NCBI GenBank assembly: GCA_030267565.1
Contig: BRXU01000012.1
Location: 2,230,501 to 2,294,500, forward strand
Origin: Pleodorina starrii
Taxonomy: Eukaryota > Chlorophyta > Chlorophyceae > Chlamydomonadales > Volvocaceae
Length of the DNA stretch: 64,000 nucleotides
Direction of reading: 5' to 3'
Notes under the pieces: model-generated
Databases searched by the model: none
Told to the model about the DNA's origin: nothing
What the model saw: the letters and a program-made list of their open reading frames with translations, nothing else
Part shown: positions 34,082 to 43,840 of the stretch, piece by piece
How the letters are laid out: each line of letters starts with the position of its first letter
How positions within the stretch are numbered: the first letter of the stretch is position 1
Translations under genes and position numbers: made by a program

Positions 34082-37000
34082 TCACTGCTCCTTCTTCTCC
34101 GCTGCGCTGACCACCGTACCCTTCGGCCCCTTCCCGTCGCCCTGCTCCTGGGCAATCGCCGCCTTGCTGCCGTCCTCAGGCGCCGCCGCCGCCGCCGTGG
34201 CCGCCAGTGGCACCGTCACCGACGCTGCGGGCGCGAGCGGCTTCTTCCCCAGGTAGGCCCGCAGCACGTCGGCCAGCACCCGGCGGCGCTTCTCGATGAG
34301 GCCCGGGTTCTTCTCTCCCAGGTTGTAGTACTTGAGGTAGCCGTCCCAGGGCACGATGCGCAGGTTGGCGTACTTGGCAATCATGGCCTGCACGCGCCCC
34401 GCGAACTCCTGGGGCGTCTCGCCTGCGTGTGCGTGTGTGTGTGGGAGGGGGACCACGTGGTGAAGATCAGCAGGATGAAAGATACAGGATGCAGGGCGCT
34501 TGGTGGAAACGAAACCCAATAATTGATATATGAAAGAAAGCAGGAGAGCGAGGCGCAATTGGGCGTGATGATCCCGGCCGCCTGGACCCACCAGGGGGCG
34601 AAACCTGGGCCCCCCACATCCCCAACACGCTCGCCCGCGACCCCGCACCCAATTGCAGTCAAGAGCCACTGCCGCCACGTTACTCCCGGCGCCCGCCACA
34701 CCACTCGCCCGCACAACACGCACACCCACCCCACCCAGCCAGCCGGGCAGCCAACCACATGCGGTACTCAGCCGCCCAGTCAACCAGCCAAGCACCCAGT
34801 CAGCCCGCCACCCACCCACCGGGCTGCAAGCTCTGCGGCTCCAGGAAGTAGACGTCGCACACGAGCGCCCAACTGGTCATGAGCCGGAACAGGTGCTTGC
34901 CGAATGCCTCGCGGCGGCTGTTCCAAAATGCATCCACGAAGATCTTGTTGTACTTGATCGCCACCGGGCACACCTGGGGAGACAGGGGTAGGTATGGGGC
35001 GGTGCGGGTTTCATTTGTACACGAGGGTGAAGCGGTTTGCTGGTTGGCTGGCTAACAGGCCAAAGCTCCGAGAATGTCCTCAAACTCCCGGCATCAAAAT
35101 TTTGGAGTCGGAGGGCATCGATCCCCCTACCTCCCGCACATTCGGGCGCTTAGCACCTGCTAAGCGGGCGCTCTACCATTTGAGCTACGACCCCATATGG
35201 CCCTCATCAGGATCGAACTGATGACCTTGGCGTTATTAGCACCACGCTCTAACCAACTGAGCTAGAAGGCCATGCCCACATTAGATAACCTTTTACCTAT
35301 GATAATACCAATGCCGCTCGTAGCCACCGCGAGAGTTCGGCGCCCGCTGACTTCTTCGCAACCGGAAGCAACTAACGAGCGGCTGCAAAATGGCAGCCAC
35401 CCCACGATGCAGATCAGGTTCCCCACTTAGCAAGCAAGTTCCAGTCTCTGGTGTAATTCAACGGACATCGATATTCACAGTGCACAGCTTTGTAGTGGCG
35501 GACATCTGCGGTCTCCGCGTCCAAAGCTCCACCGGCTTCGGCATCCCGTTACGGGCGTCCTCTGCCCCTTGATGACGCCCCTTTGCCCCTTGGCCCTCCC
35601 CAAGTCCCCATATGTGGCTACTCATCACCCTCCCGCCCTGCCGGCCCGACTCCCGCCCCACGCACCGTGGCCCCAATGTCGAACGCTCCGCGCTTAAACA
35701 TGACCGTGTACTCGTTGTTGACGCAGGTGCCCTCGGGGAAGATGAGCAGCGGGATGGCGTCCTCCTTGTTGACGTGCTCCTTCATGCGGGCCGCCACAAC
35801 GGCGCGGTCGTTCACCTCCGTCCTGAATGCAGCGGCCGGAGCGGGAAGCGGCCGGGCGGAGCGGGGCGTGGAGCGAGGGGCACACGCAGCAGCGGTGGCA
35901 GAAGCACCCAGAAGCAGCGACAGCGTCGGTGGCGCGTGTGGGTGGTGGGAGGCTACACTACAGCCGCACGTCCCAGGCGCGAACAGTGGTGGTGGTGGTG
36001 ATGAGCACAACCAGCGTCGTGTCCTCGTGTGTGACCCGGGGTCCAGCACCAGCCCAAGCGTGTGCATCAGTACGCGTGTGCGCGTGCATTGCTGCTTTGC
36101 TGGACCCCCCCTTTTCTTGCGTATATGAAGGATAAGCGACTCTCCCCCCCTGCGGCCGTACGGAAGCGCTGTCCGTCCGCGCTCGCCGCCAGCTTTCCCC
36201 CACAGCGGCGCTCCACCTGGCTCCTCCTCGGCCCCCTCCGCCCCCGCACCCACTCCTGCCGCAGCGCGCTCCCCGCCCCCCCAACCTCCCGGCTCCCGCC
36301 ACCTCTTCACTCACCCAGTACCCGGCCTCTCCGCCCATTCCCCTCTCCGCCCATTCCCCTCTCCGCCCACTCCCCTCTCCTACACTCCCCTCCCCTCCCC
36401 TCCCCTCCCCTCCCCTCCCCTCCCCTCCCCTCCCCTCCCCTCCCCTCCCCTCCCCTCCCCTCCGCAGCAGCCCCCATCGGCGCGGCTCACCTGTTGAACC
36501 AGAGGCAGCCCAGCGACGAGAGGATGCGCTTCTGCAGGAAGGCGATCCATCCGTGGTGCAGCTGCATGATGACCGCAAAGGGGCTGTAGGAGCACAGCAC
36601 CACGTAGTCGATCATGGAGGTGTGGTTGGACACCCAGATGCGGTTCTTGCCCGGGGTGGGCTTGGGGCCGTGGTACCTGCATGCATGCATGCGTGCGTGC
36701 ATGCATGTAGGGGGCCAGGAGGGGCGGGGCGGGGCAGAGGGAGAGGGAGAGGAAAGTGAGCCCCGGGGGAGCGAGTGACCGGATCGTAATACGCTGGGCT
36801 GTGTTGAGCTGTGTTGAGCTGAGCTGGGCTGGGTTATGAAGGTTGTGTTGTGGCTCGGACTGAAGCGGGACGGGGTGACACCGTGTATGCGTGCGGCGGA
36901 GGGGGTCGAGCAATCGGGCCAGGGCGGCCGGTATCAAAGGACGTGGCGTGCTGATGTTGATGTTCCCATGAACGCATGTGTCGGCACACGAGCTCGCGGA

Positions 37001-38665
37001 TGGAACATCGCGACGGCATATGCAGCAGCAGGACCGGCAGCAGCTGGAGTAAGTCCGCACGGCAATGGTCGGCCATCCCTGAGGATGAGTGCGTGTTTCG
37101 CAGCCGACATGTGAACTATTTCGATTGTAGCCTGGAGCCAGAACCCGCGGCGCATGAAGTCGGCACAATCGTGGGGGTGTTGGAGCCGCTGCAACGCTGC
37201 CGTCCTCCCGCCGCCATACTGACACACAAGCAGCCCCCGGACCCTTCTCCCGGCTACGACATACCGCCGGCCCCCAGTGCGCCATGAGCCCCATCCGTGG
37301 CACCTGAGCTGCCGGCAGTCTGGCAGCGGCTCACAGTCCGCTTGTTGACCCGGCGCCCTGCCGGCCTCTTGCCCCCATGGGAGCAGAAGATCCCATGCCA
37401 ATGCGCTGCCCTTGCTACCCCTGCTTCGATGTCACGGCCTACCCGCCCGATGACTTCCGGAGCCAGCCGCAAGGGCGTCCCGCTTACGCCGCCGCAAACC
37501 CCTCCATTCCCCGCATCCCAACCGCCGCGCCCCAGTCGCCCCTGCCCATGTTGGCCCGCGTTTGCAAGCCACAGGACAAGACCCCATCGTTCCCAAACCA
37601 AATCCCCACCGCGGGTCGATCGTTTTTTGGTTTCAAACCCCAATTCACATGTACCCACCCAGTTCATCATCTTCCTAACCAAGAGCGGTCCCCACCCACC
37701 GCCCCACCCACCAACCCACCGCCCCACCACCCCCACCCCAGCCAGCCAGCCCCCACCTGATGACTCCGTGCCAGGCCGCCACCCAGGCGCTGCACATCCA
37801 CTGCACCAGCTTGCGCTGCAGCGCCATCTTGCGCTTGCCGGGCATCACGGCGATGTCCACCAGCAGGAACACACCGATCAGAAAGTTGAAGCCCATGAAC
37901 AGCAGCGCGGCGCGGACGGGGAACAGCACCAGGTACCTGGGCGGGGGTTCAGGGAGCGGGGGCGGGGGAAGGAGGGAGACCTTGGGGTCTCGGGGTCTGC
38001 CCTCACAGGTCAAGCACCGCCCTGTCCGGCAAGACACCTGCCTACCCGGCCTGGCAGCATGCAGCATGGGGGGTGACGTAACCCCCCAAACCAAAACACC
38101 AAAACGGAAGCCCGGTCATTCATGCTCTGGCGCTGCCGCAACCCGAGCTGCATGTCATCCGTCTCCTGCCTAGTTGCACTCTTGGAATGCCCAACCCCTG
38201 TCTGGCCTGCGCCTGGTCCCGCCCCCCTGCACTGCCCCTACCTGACGACCAAGCCTACTACCCAGATCGGGAACAGGTAGATGTTCCAGTTCCAAGGTTC
38301 CGGACGTGTACTGGTGAAGCACTTGTTGAAAGAGTCATCGACCATGGCAGAGACACCGTCGGTGAGCACATTGCTTATGTTGAGGACGTCCAGCAACAAC
38401 GAGGTTTTCGACAAGCGCTTATCCTCCGCCTCCGCGTATAGCTGGTCAATTTCGGCATCACCCTTTGTAGGGCCTTCCCTGTGTTGGGAGGCAGACCCAT
38501 CCCAAGTCAGATGCTTGCGGAATCCTAGCTACGCGCTCAACTAGGTGTCGTGAGTAATTACCGTGTTACCACGGCATGCTCCTGGTCCTTGTCATCGGCA
38601 GTAATGCCTCGGAGGCCTGGCAGGCTGCTCTCATAGACCCTCCCCGCCTTCACCGAATCCCCCAT
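34082..38665 (-). CDS. GPAT9: Glycerol-3-phosphate acyltransferase, GPAT9 type (ER)
   Basis: Seven exons: 38562-38665, 38242-38478, 37757-37936, 36491-36676, 35666-35822, 34820-34973, 34082-34422. All phases close: 452 aa. It transfers an acyl group from acyl-CoA to the sn-1 position of glycerol-3-phosphate, the first step of ER phospholipid and triacylglycerol synthesis. PlsC-type blocks are intact: NHTSMID (191-197) with catalytic His-Asp, FPEGTC (264-269) for glycerol phosphate binding, and VCPVAIKY from 289. GPAT9-specific segments are also present: DDSFNKCF, PEPWNWNIYLFP, FVDAFWNSR, LMTSWALVCDV, PWDGYLKY. Two or three hydrophobic segments lie at about 100-150. The start gives MGDSVKAGRVYESSLPGLRG and no targeting peptide, as expected for an ER membrane protein. 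The C-terminal 45 residues are Ala/Lys-rich and variable. The intron at 34974-35665 contains two tRNA genes, and the one at 35823-36490 a (TCCCC)n tract. Confidence 0.95.
35096..35099 (-). terminator. Pol III terminator (TTTT)
   Basis: Four T on the minus strand directly after tRNA-Ala. It is the only T-run close to the tRNA pair. Confidence 0.7.
35103..35194 (-). tRNA. tRNA-Ala (AGC) with intron
   Basis: Full cloverleaf on the minus strand: acceptor GGGGTCG/CGACTCC (one G-U), D-arm GCTC...GAGC, anticodon stem CCCGC/GCGGG, T-arm GGGGG-ATCGATG-CCCTC, discriminator A. The anticodon loop TTAGCA reads AGC and is interrupted after position 37 by a 19-nt intron; 73 + 19 = 92 nt. TTTT at 35096-35099, three bases past the 3' end, is a pol III terminator. 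It sits in a GPAT9 intron, on the same strand. Confidence 0.93.
35198..35271 (-). tRNA. tRNA-Ile (AAU)
   Basis: 74-nt cloverleaf: acceptor GGCCTTC/GAGGGCC, D-arm GCTC...GAGC, anticodon arm TGGTG-CTAATAA-CGCCA (anticodon AAT), T-arm ATCAG-TTCGATC-CTGAT, discriminator A, no intron. Only 3 nt separate it from the tRNA-Ala downstream, with no T-run between, so the pair may be co-transcribed from this gene's A and B boxes. Confidence 0.95.
36385..36462. repeat. (TCCCC)n microsatellite
   Basis: About 15 copies of a 5-base unit in a GPAT9 intron, ending about 28 nt before the donor-side exon boundary. In the transcript it is a GGGGA run. Confidence 0.95.
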
Positions 38666-39093
38666 CTTTCCTAATAAAATCCCAGTAATTAATGTATCAA
38701 CAACGTGCCCCGGGCCACTGCAAGGCCCGGGAGAAGTAAGGCGCCAAGGTTAGGTGATAAACGAGTTAATAGTGTTCTTAAGAAGCCTGTACCGGATACA
38801 ACCACGGTAAGTGTAAACAAGGAACCTACGAGAAATAGCAATATGCATGGTTCCATAGATCGGGCGTTTTGCATTACAAAGTTGTCGTGAACTCTGTTCG
38901 GATGCGGATGTTGCTTCCACTCCGTCATGATTTTATATATTTGTATGTTACCATCCGTCGCAGAGATCAACGTCAACTATTTTGCCCTTGGATCGGTATG
39001 CTAACCTTCTTGCCGCGAACGATTATGGGTCTAGCTCACCACACAATCCGTGCAGCCTGCAGCTTGAAAGCCTAATTTAGTAGATCTGCAGGC
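38666..39093. promoter_or_regulatory. Divergent promoter region, GPAT9 / MFS transporter
   Basis: 428 nt separate the two start codons. It is AT-richer than surrounding exons. No TATA box stands out. It must contain both 5' UTRs and core promoters. Confidence 0.5.
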
Positions 39094-42000
39094 ATGGGTG
39101 AAGATCAGCCAGCACGGCAGCCGACGCCCAACTATGAGCTTGCTGCACTCGATACTCCGTCCGCAGCAGCCCAGCCCCCAGCCCCCGGCGACGCAGCGCA
39201 AGTCGGCCTGCCCTCCAATGGACAGCATGTGGCGTCAACACCGGGGGATAAGCGGCTCGAGGGCGTGCCCCTCCTGCAAGACGGGGCTGCAAGCGATTGC
39301 AGTCAGACCGTCGCGCTGAGCATTGCGCCGGACCAGGCCAGCCCCACGGAGAATGGCAGCACACACAAGTTAAATGTGCAGAAAAGCGTCAAATTTAACG
39401 ACAGCGTCGAGTACTTCGGGGCGCAAGACACCCGCAGCGACTCTGAGGACGAGGCCCTTCACCTGCGACGAGTCATCGCCAGCAGCATCGTTGGCAACAC
39501 ATTGGTGAGAGCAACCAACCGCACAACCCTCCCTTCCTCTTGGAGGGGGTTTGGAAGGAGGCCATGGTATTGGGGCGGGGCAAGCAAACCGGTACTTATT
39601 GGGTGGCTGCTACATGTATCCGGGTACGGGACTCCGCCCGGCCCCCCGGGGCAGATCATCGCGTAACCAGATCTCTAGGCCTTTAAGTTCCTGGTCTGGC
39701 AAGGAAGCTATCGATCGGCGAGCCACAGCGGTCGTCCCATCCGGCACAGCAGTTACCCGGGGTGTTCGGATGGCACCAACGGCCCGGGGTTGGTTGGTCG
39801 TTGACCACCGACCAACTGCCGGACGGTTGATTGGTTGTTAACCAACGATCAACCGCCGACACGACGCCGCGCGACGACGATGCTGCGCAGCCGGGGTCCC
39901 GGCGGCCGCGAGTTCGCCAGAGGCCGCTGCTTGTATCCTCCTGATTCCTGTGCTCTGGAGGGCCGCTGCCAGCTGCGGGTCCCCCCTCCCGCCCCATACA
40001 CCACACCAGGCAGCGCTCCGCTTGCTACTCGTTCCCCAAAAGCAATGTTGATGGTGGTGGTGGTGGTGGGCTCTCGGCGTCCGCGCCGCACCTCTTGCCG
40101 CCCGCCCCGCGGCTGTCCGGTCCGGGCCTGATGCCCCTCCCTACCGTCCGTCCCTCCTCCCTCCTTGTTTTGCCTACTCGCATGACAGCCCTTCCTCCCC
40201 CCCCCCCCGCGCCCTTCTCCGCGCTCCCCCTCCCTAACGCTCGCTCGCTTGCTCGGCCCCCAGGAGTGGTACGACTTTCTGATCTATACCTTCCTGGGCG
40301 GGGTCATCACAAAGCTGTTCTTTCCGCACGACAGCGTATATGCGCAGGTGGGGGTGGGTGGGTGGGTGGGGGTGGGGGGTGGGGGGACTCGGCGGGTGGC
40401 GGTGGAGGGTGGCGGTGGAGGGATGTGGGCTGGCGAGTCGCACTCAGTGACTCCGCAGCTGGGGGTGCAGCTGGGGGCGGGTGGGAGTACCGGTACAGCC
40501 TGGCAGTAGGGGCAGCGGCAGCGGCAGGGGCAGCGGCAGGGGCAGGGGGAGGGGCAGGGCCAGCGGCAGGGGCAGGGGCAGGGCCAGGGGCAGGGGCAGC
40601 GGCAGCGGCAGCGGCAGGGGCAGCGGCAGGGGCAGGGGCAGCGGCAGCGGCAGGGGCAGGGGAGCTTGGGAGAGCCCGGGCGGGGCAGCGAGGAGCCGCA
40701 GCGGTGCGCCGCAGCCCCGCCCGTGTGCAGACTCGCACGCACGAACGGCCGCAGATGCGGCCACCCTCATTTCACACACTTGCCCCACCCCCTTTCGGCG
40801 TGGACCGTCCTATTCTTAAACCCCCTCCTCGCCCAACTCGCCCCCCACCCCCTGCCCACCCCCTTCCCCCGCACCCCAACGCCCTCTACCCGGGCGCTCG
40901 CAGATGATTGCCTTTTACGGCGTCTTCGCTGCCGGCTTCGCCACCCGGCCGCTGGGTGCGCTGGTGTTCGGCCTCATCAGCGACCGCTACAGCCGCAAGA
41001 CGGCGCTGATGCTGTCCATCATCATCATGTCCATACCCACCGCACTGGTCGGCTGCCTGCCAACATACCAGCAGGTGGGGGTGGGACCGGGGGGGCGGTG
41101 GGGGTTATCCACGTATAGGCCGGAGCCCGTGAACGGTAAAGTGGGGGTGGGGGGGGGCTGCCCAGTTGCGGTCCGTCGGCTGTGGGGGCCTGAGCCCCTA
41201 CCGCCAGCTTCCTCGCCCCCGGCAGCAGCACCAGTAGCAGCAGCAGCAGCACTTCATCCGCCCTCCCCCTCCCTGTCCCTCCCCCGCCTCCCCCCGCCAG
41301 GCCGGCCTGGCCGCCCCTCTGCTGCTGGTGCTGATCCGGGTGCTCCAGGGCTTCGCGGTGGGTGGCGAGTTCACGTCCACAATGGTGTTCCTGGTGGAGC
41401 ACGCACCGCCGCACAGCAGGGGGCTGCACGGGAGCTGGGCGTTCGCGAGTGTCATGGTGGGTGAGGGGTTATAAGGGTGGGGTGGGGTGGGTTGTAGGGG
41501 TGGGTTATAGGGGGTGGATGGGGCTGCAGCGGTGGACGGACGATGATCAGCCGCATCGCGGCTTCTGCTGGCTTGACCTCCCGGTCTTGTCCGCCTCCGG
41601 GGTTCCTTACGGGTGCTTGACTCCTGTGCTTGCGGCACCTCACTCTCTCCTCTCATACCCCCTGTCCCTCCCCCTCCCTCCCTGCCTGCCTCTCCGCCCC
41701 CCTCCCCCCGTTCGCTAACGCCGTCTCCTTCTCCGCTGCGAAATTCTCTTTATAACCCCTCCCCCCGGGCCTATACGTGGATAACCCACCCCCCCACCCC
41801 CCTCCTCCGCCCAGGTCGGCGTCATCGTGGGCAGTCTGGTTGCGATGGTGTTCAATTTGGCCCTCAGCGAGGCGGCCATGATGTCCTGGGGCTGGAGGGT
41901 GCCCTTCCTGCTGTCCATACTGGGCAGTGGGGTGGGGGTGTACATACGCAGGTGGGGGAGAGGAGGGAGGGGGGTGGGGGTGAGGTGGGAGGGGTAGGGG

Positions 42001-43840
42001 GGGGCGAATGCGCTGTGGACCCGCCCCCCCCGGGGGGGAGGGGCCCGAGGGGCGTCTCGCGGGTGAGAATCTCACTTGGGAGCGGTGGGGATGGATCCGG
42101 ACCCCTGGGTTCGCAACCTTAAGGGGGGAGTAAAACGATTTACCTTGAACCTGGGGGCCGACGGAGGGTGTGTAGCAGATTGAGTTGCGAGGTCAGCGCG
42201 CCCCTTGCCCTCCTCCTCCCCGCGCCCCGACCTTGCCCTGGCTCTTGCCCCCCTCCCCGATCCCCCCCTTCCATATCACTCCCTGAACCCCCCCTTCCTA
42301 CACCTCCCGCTTGCCCCCCCCCCCCGCAGGCACCTCCGCGACCCGGTGTCGGAGGGGGAGGTGGAGGAGGAGGGGCAGCACGGGGCCGGCTCCTCCCCCT
42401 CCCGGGGCCGGGGCCCCCTGCGGCGGGTGGCCTCGGGCATCCTGGAGGTTGTGCTGCTGGACTTTATGAACGCCATCGGCTTCTACCTGGTGGTCATATT
42501 CCTGCCGCTGTACATGCAGGTAGCGTAGGAAAGGGAGGGTGTACTGTACGGCGGTGCCGTGCGTGTCGTGCATGTAAATAGGCTGTTTGGACAGCGTGTC
42601 GGGGTTGTGGATATGATGAGGAAAGCAAGGGGGGCCGGGACCCGGGAGGGAGGGAGGGGTGGAGGAAGGGAGGGAGGGGCGGAGGAAAGGAGGGAGGGGC
42701 GGAGGAAGGGAGGGAGGGGCGGAGGGCGGTCGTTAGCTGTGCCGCTTGCAGGGTGGTGGTTTGTGTCAGTGTGTGGTGGTGGGGTGCCGGAAGTGCGGCT
42801 GGTGGGCTGCGCGACCGGGTCGTTGCCTGCCTCACATCCACATCCGCGTTCGAGTGGCTCTCTCTCCCGCAGTGCGGCGGGCGGGCGGGCGGGTGGGCGG
42901 ACGTCACGTCCTGCCCTGCCACCACGCCCGTCTGGAGCGTCAAGACTCAACCCCTTCCCCCCTTCCCTCCCCCCCTTCCCCTCGCCCCCCCTCCCCTCGC
43001 CCCCCTTCCCCTTCCCCCTTCCCTCCCCCTCCCTCCCTCCCTCCCTCGCTCCCGCCTGTCCATTTCGGGGGGGCCAACACCCCGTCTTGCAGAACTTCGC
43101 CCACCTGTCCCGCGGCGCCGCCCTGTGCGTCCACACCTCCAACATGGCCCTCTACCTGGGCCTTATACCGCTGGGGGGCTGGCTGAGCGACAAGTACGGC
43201 AGGCAGCGGGTCATCCTGGGTCCCTCCCTGGCCATGGCGGTCGCGGCCTACCCGCTGTGGTGCCTGTTTAAGACCGGCAATGTGGGCGCCGCCTGGGTGG
43301 CTCAGGCGCTGCTGGTGGTGCTCATGGCCACATTCACGGGGGCGCTGCCGGCAACATTCGTGGCGCTGTTCCCCGCGGAGTACAGGTGGGGGGGGGACTG
43401 TGGGGGGTTGCCCTGGTCATTGCCCCTGGTCTCGTGAAGTTCGGGTCTCCTCCATCTTGGTCTGATCCCCATCCCCCTCACCCCCTCACCCCCCCCCTCA
43501 CCCCACCCGCTATGCCCCTCTCCGCCTCAGCAACCCCCTCCCTCCCTCACGAGACGGCCTTTTTCTGTTACTTTACCGTTCACGGGCTCCGACCTATACG
43601 TGGATAACATTGCCCCCTCTCACCCCCTCACCCCCTCACCCTCACCCCCCCCCCAGGTGCACGGGTCTGTCCATCGGCCACAACATCAGCATGGCTGCCT
43701 TTGGCGGCACCGCCCCCATGATGGCCACCGGGCTGCTGCAGGGCACCCGGGACATAGCCTCACCCTCGGCACTGCTCACCATCTCGGCGGCTCTCACGGC
43801 GGTGGGGGCGCTGCTGCTGAGGAGGTGGAGGATCAGGTAG
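39094..43840 (+). CDS. MFS transporter, metabolite:H+ symporter (ProP/ShiA-like) type
   Basis: Eight exons: 39094-39504, 40264-40347, 40904-41074, 41301-41456, 41815-41951, 42330-42519, 43093-43385, 43657-43840. Phases close to 541 aa. The first 130 residues are hydrophilic and probably cytosolic. The membrane part has twelve-helix MFS signatures: NTLEWYDFLIYTFLGG in TM1; FGLISDRYSRKTAL (motif A) and its second-half counterpart GGWLSDKYGRQRVI; RVLQGFAVGGEF then EHAPPHSRG, characteristic of the MHS family. Bacterial relatives import proline/betaine, shikimate, citrate or alpha-ketoglutarate with protons; the substrate here is unknown. The stop lies in ATCAGGTAGGC, which could also be a phase-2 donor, and no TGTAA is seen until about 45779, so further 3' exons are possible. 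Introns hold dispersed motifs A and B. Confidence 0.9.
40505..40662. repeat. (GGGGCA/GCGGCA)n hexamer repeat
   Basis: About 26 hexamer units alternating GGGGCA and GCGGCA in intron 2 of the MFS gene. Confidence 0.95.
41103..41140 (-). repeat. Dispersed intronic motif A, reverse copy in MFS gene
   Basis: On the minus strand it reads TTTACCGTTCACGGGCTCC followed by GGCCTATACGTGGATAACC. It begins 28 nt after the donor of exon 3. Confidence 0.85.
41708..41785. repeat. Motif B (reverse) next to motif A (forward)
   Basis: 41708-41757 is motif B in reverse (GTTCGCTAACGCCGTCTCC, then CGCTGCGAAATTCTC). Ten bases later 41767-41785 is the motif A core (GGCCTATACGTGGATAACC). This is the only place where both are seen together, in intron 4 of the MFS gene, just before the exon 5 acceptor. 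Confidence 0.8.
42641..42725. repeat. Purine tandem repeat (about 20-nt unit)
   Basis: Four units of GGGAGGGAGGGGCGGAGGAA type in intron 6 of the MFS gene. Confidence 0.9.
43571..43608 (+). repeat. Dispersed intronic motif A, forward copy in MFS gene
   Basis: TTTACCGTTCACGGGCTCC followed by GACCTATACGTGGATAAC, one base different from the reverse copy at 41103-41140. Intron 7 of the same gene. Confidence 0.85.

Noticed and set aside
36067..37303. Minus-strand open frames through GPAT9 introns
   Set aside because: They are read-through of (TCCCC)n and flanking intron; the acyltransferase frame is continuous only with splicing.
40505..40662. CRISPR-like regular repeats
   Set aside because: The repeats are contiguous hexamers without spacers in a eukaryotic intron.
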